In this document: positions 19,001 to 28,400 of the stretch, piece after piece
How the letters are laid out: each line of letters opens with the position of its first letter
Position numbering within the stretch: position 1 is the first letter of the stretch
Origin: Lederbergia galactosidilytica
Lineage (GTDB): Bacteria; Bacillota; Bacilli; Bacillales; Bacillaceae_C
DNA: 64,000 nt
Assembly (NCBI RefSeq): GCF_017873565.1
Contig: NZ_JAGGKH010000008.1
Coordinates: forward strand, 62,001 to 126,000
Direction of reading: 5' to 3'
Notes under the pieces: generated by a model
Database searches by the model: none
Told to the model about the DNA's origin: nothing
Seen by the model: only the letters and a program-made list of their open reading frames with translations
Program-made: the position numbers and the translations under genes

Positions 19001-22000
19001 ATCTTTGGCCTTCACTAATCCGTCAATAGCTTCCTGCAATAGCGTGACCGCTTCTGCGACTTCTTCCTGTGTTTCTACATTCCCTACTGCTTTTTCAGCC
19101 TCACTGATCGCCTCTTGCAAAGCATCATAAGAACTTTCCGTATAGTTGTCCTTCTCATATTGTTTTGCTTGCTCGATTCGTTCAGTTAATTCGGTTGTAT
19201 CGACATCTATATTAGCTAGGTATAATTTGGCATCTCCCCATGTTGCATGGTCTGAACCATTACCATTGCCACCGTCTGTAACAACGATTTTCAATTCCTT
19301 CGCTCCACTAACATCTACTTCAAAGAGTTTTTGTGGATCCTTGGAATTCATTAATCCACTATCAAATTGCTTTTCACCATCAACATATACTTGAAACACT
19401 ATAGATCCAATCGTACCGTACATTTGCCGATCTACACCGACAAAAGCGCTAAGGTAGGCTGCATCCACATTGGTTAAATCATAGACAATTGTTGAATTAG
19501 AGTGGGCCCCTATTCCTTTCTTATAGGCAATTTCATTTCCATCTTTATTCGTTAATCTCAATGGGTTATTGCTGATAGAAATATCTTTTTTAGGTGCCGT
19601 ATAGCTATTTTGGGTAGATTTCCAATCAATATCAGATAGGTACACGAAATCCTCCATATTAACTACGGAAATTGTTTTTTTCTTGGATACTTTATTACCA
19701 TCACTATCGGTTACAGAATAAGTAATTTTATATTTCCCAGGTTTATCAAAGTTTACCTTATCAATCCCGCTTACTTTTACATTGTCTGTTAAATCTCCAT
19801 CTTCCGGGTCTATTGCTTCATAAGAAGCTTGAAGATCAATTGGAACACCGACTTTTGTTGCAACAGATTTAGGTATAGTAAGTGTAGGTTTACTACTTTC
19901 TAAGGTAAACTTAGCACCTCCCCATACGGTATGATCCGCTGTATTTCCATTTTGTTTCGCATCTGTCGTAACTAGTTTTATCTCTTTAGCACCGGTTATT
20001 GGCACCCGGATAAATTCACGTTCAGTATTTGCTCTAAATACATCACTCGTAAATTTCTTCTTACCATCAACCCAGACTTCAAATGTTGCTGAGGAGGCTT
20101 GAGCTTTGACAGCTTGATCAATTCCGATATAACTTTCAAAGAAGTCAAAGTCTTCTCCTTGAAGATCATAGATAACTTCTGAATGAGCATGTGTCCCTAA
20201 CCCTTTAGTATAGGTTGCATCTAATCCTTGTCTAAGAAGCGTAATGGCACTTCCAGCAGGAGCTAAGTCCTTTTTTAAACCGCCCCATCCGATCTTAGCC
20301 GACTGTTCATTCATATCTGAGAGATAAGCATAATCACTCGTTACCTTAACATTTGCTGCTTTGGTTTCTTTAACACCTGCATTTTCTACTTCGTAAACAA
20401 TTTTATAGTTTCCCTTTTAGTAATGTCGATATTATTAGATTTTATCTTTACATCTTTTGTTATATCGTTACCTAAATACGATGCTGCTTTTACATAATCC
20501 ATTGGATCATAAGCTTGTCGCAATTTTAATGTTACATAATCTTCAACAGATAAAATTGGTTTCTTCGAATTTGCCTTTTCCGGTTTTAAACTACTTAATT
20601 TTTTATCGTAAGCTACTACTTCATAATGGTAGACTTTATCCAGATCAACATTTTTATCAACAAACGATGTGTTCGTTGTATAGCCGATAACTTCTCCATC
20701 TCTAATGATTTCATAACCCATTGCGGCATCTCTATTCGCTTTATCGACACCATATGTGATTGTAATTTGTTTGTTCTCTGTATCAGTTTTTACAGCATGG
20801 ACAGTTAATTTTGCGTCCTTCGAAAAGCCAGCCCCTTTATAATCCCTTCCTAAACTATGCATATACTCTAATTTCACTTCAGGTTTAGGTAAATGAGCTA
20901 CTTTCTCTTTCATTTTTTCGGTGGCTTGTACATATCCCCAGTCTTCGAAAAATGCTGTTAAATCTGTTTCCGTTGCTACAGAAAAACCGATGACTAGTCG
21001 TTGCATATTATTATCTAGCCCATCCATAATTCCGTCAGGGTTAGTCCTAGCAACACTTGAAGCCTTACCATAACTATCTTCTCCGTAGTAAAATTGAAGT
21101 TGTAAGAGTACACCCAGGTACGTAAAATAACCGTGATTTACTTCTTCACCTTGGAATCTTTTAAATAATAAATTCCAATCTGCTCGATCATCATTACTGT
21201 TACTAATCTTTTTTCTCATGATTACCGCATAAAGGTTATTCGTTACCTCAACATGTTCCATCCTAGAGTTATTAATGTTATGACCCCATTCATGGTAATA
21301 ACCCCAGTCATTTCCAAGGGCTAATGGTTTCACGATTTGTTTAAAGAATCCACTATCTCTTTTAGGTGTATCTCCTCCGTTATACCCAGTGTATCCTCCG
21401 CCGGACCAGGCATAAGAGCCATTTATAAATACTAGAGAAGTAAACTTTGCAGGAAAATATTGATTTCTGGGATCCAGATCATCCTCTACGTTTCCGCTGA
21501 TTTTTTGGAATTCTGTCCACATTAATTCCCATCCATCCATCGTATCGGAAACGGTTTGTCCTACTGCCTCCATTTCTTTTATCCCTTGTAATGCACCGGC
21601 GGCGCTAGTTGCAATCGTATTGTTTTCGGAAACAAGCTCTGCAACATTGTAGACAAGGTCCTTCGGTTTGCCGTTTGCAAAATCATTATCATCGGTACTA
21701 ATTTTTTGAAGTACTTTTCTAATTCCTTTTTAAACTGAACTGGATCCGTTTTTCCGTGATAATAAACAGGAAAACTAGTTCCACCCACCAATCGAACTCT
21801 TGAAGCAAAAGCTTGTTCACTTGGTAAAGCTCGGTTTTCCACATAAATTGCGGAAGTACCCATTTGTTCGAGACTTGGCGCAGTAATTGTGTTCAAGCCT
21901 GGTTGTAATGGATATCTTCTCCACCCATCCTTATGAGCTATTTGCCTTAATACTAGATTCGGCATTACGCCATTTTTATCTGCATCGACAAAAACTTGAA

Positions 22001-22895
22001 TGGTTTCTCCAAGTGCTGCATATCTACCAAACGTATCAAGAGAGAATGATGTTCTAGCAATTTGGTGTGCTTGCGCAGTTACCGAAGGATCCCCTCGCTG
22101 AGAGGCTACTACGATGGCTTCATTACCATCATTATCGCTATCCAGGATATTTTTAGCGATATCTAGTTTTACTTGTAATTCTTTCTTCAATGGATGGTTG
22201 GCAATTTCCTTTTCCAATTGCTCCATTTTGCTCTTGGAAGCATACTCAGGCTTTAATTCATTCATTAAACCGTCTGTAAATAGATCGTCTATTTGATCCG
22301 CTATAACATCTTTCTTATAAAATGTTAACTCGGATAAAGTTGCCCAATTTTGATTAGACTTCTTAAACTTAAATTTAACACGCTTCAGTGTAGTAGGTTT
22401 GAATTTCGCCTCTACCAAGCCACTTACCATCTTATGCTTTCCAGTTGATACAAGTTGATATGTATCTCCTTTAGACGTTTTAGAACCATGGACTTCAAAC
22501 TCTTCCGCAAAACCTTTATTATCAGATGGCCTTGCTCCATATATAATACGGTTCACTTCAACAGCTTCTTTAAACTCTACTTCTACTTCATTTACGAAGT
22601 CTTGGGAATTACCTCTATTTGTTTCCCAATACGTTTTTAAATCCCCATCAATGGCCTTTTCTATTACAGCGCTACTATAGTGGCCCCCATTATTGCGGAT
22701 ACTTTTGATATTCTTATCGTCCATTTGAAATAACTTAGAGTACTCTTCATTAGAATAATAGTTGAATGGCTTTGTTTCAGCCGTTGTAGCTTTAATAGCT
22801 TCATTGTTTAGTAGGATTTTAGCATCTTCAATTTCCTCTTTAAATTGTTTGTATAGAGGATGGCCCTGCAATATTGGCTCATTAGCCATATTAGA
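16087..22895 (-). pseudogene. Giant LPxTG surface metallopeptidase (F5/8C - M60 - NPCBM - FIVAR repeats), broken
   Basis: Joining four consecutive frames gives ~2,270 residues. In order: an F5/8-type-C/discoidin domain (AIDGDLKTYWETNRG); an M60 enhancin-like peptidase with zinc motif HEWGH at 21280-21294; an Fn3-like domain; two NPCBM carbohydrate modules (VWGGAKF and ATWGDAKLYL) around a DUF5011-like Ig domain; 13 FIVAR repeats; and the sorting signal LPNTA (16171-16185), a membrane helix and RRRKA. M60 proteins of this plan cleave glycosylated proteins such as mucins. Frame breaks fall at A/T runs: 18256-18260 (one base extra), 20408-20418 (two runs each one too long) and 21712-21717 (one base short). 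The 5' end, with start and signal peptide, is missing and abuts DUF979 near 22,895. Confidence 0.85.
16290..19215 (-). repeat. Tandem FIVAR-encoding repeats (13 units, ~210-245 bp)
   Basis: Each unit encodes a helical ~70-residue module of the pattern (T)ELxKLIxxAKxYExxxYTxxSYxALQxAI followed by a Pro/Asp/Glu-rich linker such as EPEPDPEVD. The units at ~17,200-17,900 are nearly identical at DNA level, implying recent duplication or gene conversion. In the intact protein they would form a stalk holding the peptidase away from the wall. Boundaries are approximate. Confidence 0.85.
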
Positions 22896-23478
22896 TCCTT
22901 CTAATCCAACCTTGGTGGCATTAGGAATCGCCTGTATCATCGCCATGATTGTGGCAATGTTCATGACAAAAAATACACCCGTCACAGCTGTAAAAGAATC
23001 ACGCCGACTATTAGAAGCGATTGGCTGGGCCGTCGTACTTCCGCAACTTCTAGCTACATTGGGGATGATTTTTACACAAGCTGGGGTTGGAACGGTTGTC
23101 GCTGATCTTATCACGAAAATGATTCCAGAAAACAACTTATTTATGATTGTATTCGTATTTTGTATGGGTATGGCTATATTTACTATTATTATGGGAAATG
23201 CCTTTGCGGCGTTTCCGGTTATGGCAGCTGGGATTGCTTTGCCATTTTTGATTCATCAATTTCATGCAGATCCCAACCATATCGCCGCTATCTCGATGTT
23301 TGCCGGCTATTGTGGAACATTGATGACACCAATGGCTGCGAACTTCAACATTGTTCCAGCAGCATTATTGGATTTAAAAGATAAAAACCATGTTATTCGT
23401 ATACAAATCCCGACAGCTTTATGTGTGCTTGCCTTTAATATCGTGCTTATGTATTTTCTAATCAAATGGGAGGTATAA
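22895..23478 (+). pseudogene. 5'-truncated DUF979 membrane protein
   Basis: The last ~194 residues of a DUF979 protein (normally a little over 300), with about five membrane helices, e.g. LVALGIACIIAMIVAMF, LEAIGWAVVLPQLLATLG, NNLFMIVFVFCMGMAIFTI. Reading upstream of ~22,895 gives only antisense of the surface peptidase gene, so no native start remains. DUF969-DUF979-pcp is a conserved Firmicutes operon, proposed to be a permease linked to pyroglutamyl peptide use; here DUF969 is gone. The stop lies 3 nt before pcp. Confidence 0.85.
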
Positions 23479-23481
23479 CAA

Positions 23482-24129
23482 TTGAGGAAAAAAGTATTAA
23501 TTACAGGTTTTGATCCATTTGGAAAAGATACAGTCAATCCAGCGTTGGAAGCTGTAAAACAATTAGATGGGATCATTGTTGATGATGTCGAAATCATTGC
23601 CCAAGAAGTGCCAACAGTTTTTCGCGAATCGATCGAAGTGACCATCTCAGCCATCGAAAAACATCAACCAGATATTGTAATTTGCGTAGGTCAAGCAGGC
23701 GGACGCACACAAGTCACTCCTGAACGGATCGCCATTAACGTGGATGATGCCCGCATCCCTGATAATCAACAAAACCAACCAATCGATGAACCGATTGATG
23801 AAGATGGCCCTGCTGCTTACTTTACAACCTTGCCCGTTAAACGGATGGTTCTTGAAATGAAAAACGCGGGTATACCGGCAGCCGTCTCAAATACAGCTGG
23901 CACCTTCGTCTGCAATCATATATTCTATGGACTTATGCATTATTTAACTAATCATGCGCCTACTATTCGGGGAGGATTTATTCATATCCCGTATATTCCC
24001 GAACAAACAACGGAAAACGGCGCACCTTCCTTAAGTCTTGATACCATTGTCCATGGTTTAAAAACAGCCCTAATCGTTGCCGCTAAAGAAAAAGAAGATA
24101 TAAAGGAAATTGGTGGTACAACGCATTAA
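23482..24129 (+). CDS. pcp: Pyrrolidone-carboxylate peptidase
   Basis: A 215-residue cytosolic cysteine peptidase (C15) that removes N-terminal pyroglutamate. It begins MRKKVLITGFDPFGKDTVNP, as B. subtilis Pcp does. The triad is visible: Glu in RIAINVDDARIPD context (region ~80), Cys in GTFVCNHIFYG (~143) and His in GGFIHIPYIPEQ (~167). The start codon is TTG at 23482, fitted to GGGAGG ten bases upstream. Its promoter was probably in front of DUF969/DUF979, so with those truncated its expression is uncertain. A strong terminator follows. Confidence 0.95.
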   Translation: MRKKVLITGFDPFGKDTVNPALEAVKQLDGIIVDDVEIIAQEVPTVFRESIEVTISAIEKHQPDIVICVGQAGGRTQVTPERIAINVDDARIPDNQQNQPIDEPIDEDGPAAYFTTLPVKRMVLEMKNAGIPAAVSNTAGTFVCNHIFYGLMHYLTNHAPTIRGGFIHIPYIPEQTTENGAPSLSLDTIVHGLKTALIVAAKEKEDIKEIGGTTH

Positions 24130-24135
24130 TATCCG

Positions 24136-24164
24136 AATGCTTGGATTTTATCCAAGCATTTTTC
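24136..24164 (+). terminator. Intrinsic terminator of pcp
   Basis: AATGCTTGGAT and ATCCAAGCATT form a perfect 11-bp stem with a 3-nt loop, followed by TTT. Confidence 0.9.
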
Positions 24165-24389
24165 TGATAGTGCCAGCAATAGGCAATTCTCTTCAGGTAA
24201 TTTTGGAAAATAAGGTATTACTCCGATGCCATATCTATAATTTTTCAAAACTTGTCACTTTGTCCATAATGATTCAAGAGGTCGAAATGGTCATGCAGTC
24301 CATAAATTTCAAATAATGATTTATAATTTTTAAAAAGTAGGGTATTGTTATATTTTAATGAAACAATAATCTTATGAAGGTTGGATAAA

Positions 24390-25097
24390 ATGCGAATAAA
24401 TAAATATATAAGTGACTCGGGGAAGACATCAAGACGAGGAGCAGATCGGTTAATTGAAGAAGGAAATGTAATGATTAATGGAAAACGTGCCACTGTCGGG
24501 AGTCAGGTTCATCCTGGGGACCGCGTTTTAGTCAATGGACAACCTATTCATGTCGCGAGAAATCACGTCTATATCGCCTTGAATAAACCAGTGGGCATAA
24601 CAAGTACAACAGAAAAAGGTGTAAAGGGAAATATTGTGGATTTAGTGAACCATCCATTAAGAATATTCAATATTGGGCGTCTCGATAAAGATTCAGAAGG
24701 CTTGATTCTCCTAACAAACGATGGTGATATCGTTAACGAAATTTTACGTGCTGAGAATAAGCATGAGAAGGAATATATTGTGTCTGTTGACAAGCCTCTT
24801 TCTCCTGAGTTTTTGAAGAAAATGTCTGAGGGTGTCAAAATACTGAATACAAAAACCCTCCCCTGTGAGGTAGAACAACTATCGAAATATGAATTCAAAA
24901 TCATTTTAAAACAAGGACTAAATCGGCAAATACGACGTATGTGCGCAGAGCTAGGTTATGAGGTATACAGGTTACAAAGAATTCGGATCATGAATATCCA
25001 CTTAGGAAATCTTCCAATTGGACAATGGAGAGATTTAACTAAAAAGGAGAAAAACCGGTTATTTAAGGAATTAAATTACGAACCAGTAGAATGGTGA
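24390..25097 (+). CDS. rluF: 23S rRNA pseudouridine synthase, RluF-type
   Basis: A 235-residue RsuA-family enzyme. An S4 RNA-binding domain ([20 protein letters not shown]) is followed by the catalytic core with the Asp in [19 protein letters not shown] and the C-terminal [11 protein letters not shown] motif. The full length closely parallels E. coli RluF, including [12 protein letters not shown] and RTRIMNV-like LQRIRIMNI, so position 2604 of 23S rRNA is the likely target. The ATG at 24390 is favoured over an upstream TTG; a GAAGG element precedes it. The gene stands alone with its own terminator. Confidence 0.92.
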   Translation: MRINKYISDSGKTSRRGADRLIEEGNVMINGKRATVGSQVHPGDRVLVNGQPIHVARNHVYIALNKPVGITSTTEKGVKGNIVDLVNHPLRIFNIGRLDKDSEGLILLTNDGDIVNEILRAENKHEKEYIVSVDKPLSPEFLKKMSEGVKILNTKTLPCEVEQLSKYEFKIILKQGLNRQIRRMCAELGYEVYRLQRIRIMNIHLGNLPIGQWRDLTKKEKNRLFKELNYEPVEW

Positions 25098-25174
25098 TAG
25101 TTAAACAACTTTTTAAAAGCTAAGATTTCAGCGGTTCTTTTGAATAAAATTGCTAGTTATAATTCAAATGTAAA

Positions 25175-25209
25175 GGAAATCTTGCCGATTGCGAGGTTTC
25201 CCTTTTTTT
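25175..25209 (+). terminator. Intrinsic terminator after rluF
   Basis: GGAAATCTTGC and GCGAGGTTTCC form an 11-bp stem with two G-U pairs around CGATT, followed by CTTTTTTT. Confidence 0.85.
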
Positions 25210-25358
25210 GCTTAGTTTAAGGATTAGCTAATCTTATTCAAGTATAGGGCCAATCCTGGAGAGTAGATTGGATTTTTTATATAGTAAAACAATTATTGGA
25301 AAAGTATGTGTTAAAATGAATAAGAAACATTTTGATTGTTTAGAAAGGGAGGTGGTGC

Positions 25359-25529
25359 ATGGTGAATAAAAATCGAAAAATCGCTCTGTATGTTTCAGTT
25401 ATAATCCTTGTCTTCTTGGTATTATCTTTAATAACACAAAATTGGAACTTTCTCCTGTGGAGTTTATTGCCTGTTTTTATGGTTTTAATGATATCGTTTT
25501 CCAGCAAGATGGATAAGAAAAATAATTAA
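25359..25529 (+). CDS. 56-residue membrane protein
   Basis: A small ORF with a strong ribosome binding site (AAAGGGAGG, 6 nt before the ATG). It encodes a basic N-terminus (MVNKNRKIA), a hydrophobic helix (LYVSVIILVFLVLSLI), a short NW turn, a second helix (LLWSLLPVFMVLMISF) and a charged tail SKMDKKNN. That is a two-helix membrane hairpin. I recognise no family; small proteins like this are frequent in Bacillus and often modulate larger membrane proteins. It is not obviously co-transcribed with anything. Confidence 0.7.
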   Translation: MVNKNRKIALYVSVIILVFLVLSLITQNWNFLLWSLLPVFMVLMISFSSKMDKKNN

Positions 25530-25864
25530 CGAATAGAAAGGGCCTAACAGTAACGGGTGTCATTATGGAAGGCCAATTGCAAACCCTATTATAGACAAAG
25601 TATATAAATTACAAAAAGAGAATCCGATTTGATTAATTTTTTTCAAAGTGGATTCTTTAACTAATTACTCCTTTATTCCATTATAATCCCCAATAAAATT
25701 TACATATAATCAAGGTGCTACTTTAACTAGTCCTCCCCTATATTGGAAATAAGCATTCTTTATCCCCTCTGGTTTACAACTAATAAAAAGGGAAACAACT
25801 TATGGTCAAATAAGATTTTACTTTTAACTGTGAATGGTTATGGGCAAAATAAAGAGAAACTTCA
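25530..25864. other. Intergenic region with possible coding scrap
   Basis: No supported gene. A short plus-strand frame around 25560-25631 (HYGRPIANPIIDKVYKLQ) could be the end of a decayed gene, but it is too short to assign. Confidence 0.4.
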
Positions 25865-26054
25865 ATCAGTGGGGGGTTCTTCATCCCCCCACTGATAGAT
25901 GGTGTACAAAAGCTAAAGTCGCGACGTCCTGTCGCAACGCCCTCGTGACTTACATCCTGTAGGCCCGAACCAATCGGGCCGTTACTGGCAGTTGATCTCC
26001 ACTTACAATTCTTCATTTCCTTCGAATTCTTGAAGTGGGGGTCTTACTGCCAGT
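25865..26054 (-). mobile_element. IS200/IS605-like end remnant with nested hairpins
   Basis: A 190-bp stretch with five inverted repeats: ATCAGTGGGGGG/CCCCCCACTGAT (25865-25896), GCGAC/GTCGC (25921-25935), GGCCCGA/TCGGGCC (25962-25980), and a nested pair of ACTGGCAGT (25984-25992)/ACTGCCAGT (26046-26054) enclosing CCACTT (25999)/AAGTGG (26033). Such hairpin-rich DNA resembles the right end/omega-RNA region that follows tnpB genes in IS200/IS605 elements. No tnpA or tnpB is present. The last stem overlaps the WYL gene's 3' end. Confidence 0.4.
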
Positions 26055-27015
26055 TACACAGCGATAAATCTATTCTCTTTTGTAAATTTCCTAAGACCTC
26101 TTTGGGTATTTCTCTGACTTTAATATCATCTCCGAGAAAAAGTAGCCAATTTGTTATTTCGCTCAAATCCTCGAGATGGTCAACATTCACATACGTCTTT
26201 AGAATAGCCGTAGTTTGGTAGGGATTCGTATAAGAGAGCGAAACTTTTAAAGGATGGTATTTTTTAAACTGAGTAATGGCCTTTGGGCCCAGTTCAAGGA
26301 CAAGGTTCATTCCTTCATCTTGCTTACTTAACTTTTCTAAAAGCTTTTCCCTATTTAATCTTTCTTTCGGCGTGTAGAGCTCGACATGAGTAAGATCATC
26401 AACAGGGAAAATTTCTTCCTTGTCTCTCTTTAAGTCAATGCCCTCAATTAGCCAATGGCTTTTTTCTTGATAAAGATGCAAGAGGTAAATGGGATAAGAC
26501 TTCATTCCCTTCTTTTCTTTGATGGTTATCCATAAATAGCGATCCAAAAGAAGGGTTTGGATAAGCTTCTCTAACATGGGATGCGGCAGGTCTGAAAGTT
26601 CAAGTACGTCAGGATTATAGGGGTTCGTCCCAGCAAAAAGCAAAATTTGATTTAAGACAACGAGGTGATCTTGCTGGTTCTCCGAAATGAGGCCTAATAA
26701 TTTTTCAGCCAAAGATTGGCGACTTTTTAAATAAGGAAGTTGTTGGTTCCTTGTAGCCATAAAGGCAATAAAAAGCGCTTTGACCTCATTATCCGTAAAG
26801 CGTACAACGGGTAAAACAGCATTATGTAAGACAGAATAACCGCCATCCCTTCCAACTTCGGCGGTAAGTGGCATCCCCATCGCCTCGATTTCTCGAATAT
26901 CTCGAATAGCGGTTGAACGAGAGATATTAAATTCTTGCATGAGCTCAGAAACGGTAAAGTGGGCGCGATTGTTTATATACCGCATCATAATATTAATTCG
27001 TTCAGTTTTTTTCAT
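26044..27015 (-). CDS. WYL-domain transcriptional regulator (YafY-like)
   Basis: A 323-residue regulator. The N-terminal winged helix-turn-helix (VSELMQEFNISRSTAIRDIREIEAMGMPL) is followed by a WYL sensor domain (YLWITIKEKKGMKSYPIYLLHLYQEKSHWLIEG) and a C-terminal WCX-type extension. AGGAGG precedes the ATG. It diverges from the GyrI-like gene at 27259, the usual arrangement in which the regulator controls its neighbour. The final residues (CNWQ and stop) lie in the hairpin repeat, so the 3' end may have been replaced by the inserted element. Confidence 0.88.
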   Translation of the reverse strand: MKKTERINIMMRYINNRAHFTVSELMQEFNISRSTAIRDIREIEAMGMPLTAEVGRDGGYSVLHNAVLPVVRFTDNEVKALFIAFMATRNQQLPYLKSRQSLAEKLLGLISENQQDHLVVLNQILLFAGTNPYNPDVLELSDLPHPMLEKLIQTLLLDRYLWITIKEKKGMKSYPIYLLHLYQEKSHWLIEGIDLKRDKEEIFPVDDLTHVELYTPKERLNREKLLEKLSKQDEGMNLVLELGPKAITQFKKYHPLKVSLSYTNPYQTTAILKTYVNVDHLEDLSEITNWLLFLGDDIKVREIPKEVLGNLQKRIDLSLCNWQ

Positions 27016-27058
27016 CGTGCCTCCTAAATAGTATCACTTTTTGACATGATTTAAGCTT

Positions 27059-27086
27059 ATTATAAACTCATCAAGTGGAAAGACAA
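27059..27086 (-). promoter_or_regulatory. Probable promoter of the WYL regulator
   Basis: On the minus strand TTGTCT (27081-27086) and a perfect TATAAT (27059-27064) are separated by 16 bp, ~45 bp before the start codon. Confidence 0.5.
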
Positions 27087-27099
27087 ATCATTTGGTAAT

Positions 27100-27222
27100 G
27101 AGAGTGACGTTTTTTCATCCCCACTGAAAGTTCGTTGTACAAATCAAGGATTTACTGACGTTTGACCCCATTTATCATCTTGTTTCCTCCAAATTTTTGA
27201 AGTGAGGTCTAACTACCAGTTA
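27100..27222 (-). mobile_element. Degenerate second copy of the IS200/IS605-like remnant
   Basis: The order of words matches 25865-26054: TTCATCCCC-ACTGA, TGTACAAA, TTTCCTCCAAATT, TTGAAGTGAGGTCTAACTACCAGTTA (compare TTGAAGTGGGGGTCTTACTG and its continuation in the first copy). The GC-rich centre is missing. Both copies have the same orientation and flank the WYL gene. Confidence 0.4.
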
Positions 27223-27258
27223 ATTCGGAATAAATTTTAAAAAAGGTAGGTTTTGAAT

Positions 27259-27738
27259 ATGGCAGATTATACGATAGTAGAAAAAGACAGCTTTACCGTT
27301 TTAGGTTTCGGAACTGAGCTTAAAAGTGACTACACAGACTTTGCAGGCATTAATAAGGAAAAGGCCGACTTTTGGCAGGCTATTCGAGAAGATGGTAGGC
27401 TCGATACTTTAAAATCGATAGCGACAAACAACTACATTTTTGCAGTGAACGAAGCAGTTAATAACAAGATGATGCATTATGCTGGTGTCATGACAGAAGT
27501 ATCCCTGCCAGAGGCAACTAGACTGATCCAATTTCCTCAAGGAGAATACCTTGTTGTGAAAGGAGAAGGAGAAACATCTGAGGAGCTGAGTCAAAAGCTA
27601 ACTGGTATTGCCTTTGGTCAAGCATTACTGGAGGCGAAAGATGTTGCCTATGTTGGCGGACCAAATACAACAGTTGAAATGGGACAACAAAACGGCTTGT
27701 TTTTTGGTGAGATGTGGATTCCTGTTGTGAGGAAATAA
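27259..27738 (+). CDS. GyrI-like small-molecule-binding protein
   Basis: A 159-residue protein of the GyrI-like/AraC effector-binding (SOUL-related) fold: MADYTIVEKDSFTVLGFGTE at the start, central NYIFAVNEAVNNKMMHYAGV, and the acidic closing strand GLFFGEMWIPVVRK. These domains bind hydrophobic drugs or cationic ligands. It is free-standing, 243 bp from the divergent WYL regulator, which probably controls it. The ATG at 27259 is preceded by AGGTAGG. Confidence 0.85.
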   Translation: MADYTIVEKDSFTVLGFGTELKSDYTDFAGINKEKADFWQAIREDGRLDTLKSIATNNYIFAVNEAVNNKMMHYAGVMTEVSLPEATRLIQFPQGEYLVVKGEGETSEELSQKLTGIAFGQALLEAKDVAYVGGPNTTVEMGQQNGLFFGEMWIPVVRK

Positions 27739-27744
27739 GGGATC

Positions 27745-27880
27745 GGGCGTTGCCCTCCTACCATAACACTAGTTACCGTCACGGAACGGTAGAAGTTCAA
27801 GAATTCCCATGGTTATAGGATTGAAGGGTACAAAAATCATAAAATATAAGCGACCACCTGTCTAAGCAGGTGGTCTAAAA
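27745..27880 (+). mobile_element. Hairpin-rich IS605-type right-end-like scrap
   Basis: Contains TACCGT/ACGGTA, the phrase AGAAGTTCAAGAATTCCCAT and a perfect GACCACCTG (27852-27860)/CAGGTGGTC (27867-27875) stem. AAGTTCAAG followed by a C-rich hairpin recalls the 3' ends of tnpB elements. The final hairpin may terminate the GyrI-like transcript. Confidence 0.35.
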
Positions 27881-27943
27881 CAAAAATAGTTCATTTGACA
27901 GCCAAATCACTTTTAAAAATAATGCTGTTTCCTAATAATACTT

Positions 27944-28400
27944 TTACAACTTAAATCGCTGGATAACATCTTCTAATTCTACTGACATTCTAGCCAACTC
28001 TTGGGAAACTGATGAAACTTCTTCCATTGAAGCACTCATCTCTTCTGAAGATGCTGCAACATTTTGCGAATATTCATTTACCTCTATACTAGTTTGCGAA
28101 ACTTCCTCTATGTGAGTTACAACTTCCGCAATGTGATTTTTCATATTATCCATTGCAATCGTGACTTCAGATATCTTTGTTGTGACATCAAGAACTGCAT
28201 CCTTAATTTCTCCAAAGGCTTTTCCACTTTCATTAACAAGTATTAGGCCATCTTTCGTTGAGTTTGCCCCTTGATTTACAAAACTCAATGAATCTTCAAT
28301 TCCATTTTCAATATCGTTAATGATTGTATTGATCTGCAATGCCGAATGATTGGATTGTTCAGCAAGTTTGCGAACTTCATCTGCTACTACTACTAATGGC
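27944..28400 (-). pseudogene. C-terminal fragment of a methyl-accepting chemotaxis protein
   Basis: Only ~150 residues of an MCP remain, from the signalling-tip segment VVADEVRKLAEQSNHSA (encoded up to ~28,400) through the second methylation helix (NVAASSEEMSASMEEVSSVS) to the normal end DVIQRFKL. Sensor, membrane helices and HAMP are absent. At ~28,400 the frame meets a siderophore ATPase fragment on the other strand, also missing its 5' end. An internal Met at 28339 gives a spurious 131-residue frame. Confidence 0.85.

Noticed and set aside
16290-19215. Tandem repeats considered as a CRISPR array
   Set aside because: Units are ~210-245 bp, in frame and encode FIVAR modules; there are no short identical repeats with unique spacers.
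22762-22894. First ~45 codons of the DUF979 frame as a native N-terminus
   Set aside because: They are antisense to the surface peptidase gene; DUF979 similarity begins only at about 22,895.
25560-25631. Short frame HYGRPIANPIIDKVYK as a gene remnant
   Set aside because: Too short and without a start or recognisable family; noted only within the intergenic entry.
22895-28400. The two double-truncation junctions as ends of one inversion
   Set aside because: Inverting the segment back still leaves 5'-truncated genes head to head at both ends, so a single inversion does not restore any gene.
28339-28400. First ~20 codons of the siderophore ATPase frame as a native N-terminus
   Set aside because: They are the antisense of the MCP tip sequence VVADEVRKLAEQ and are not ATPase-like.
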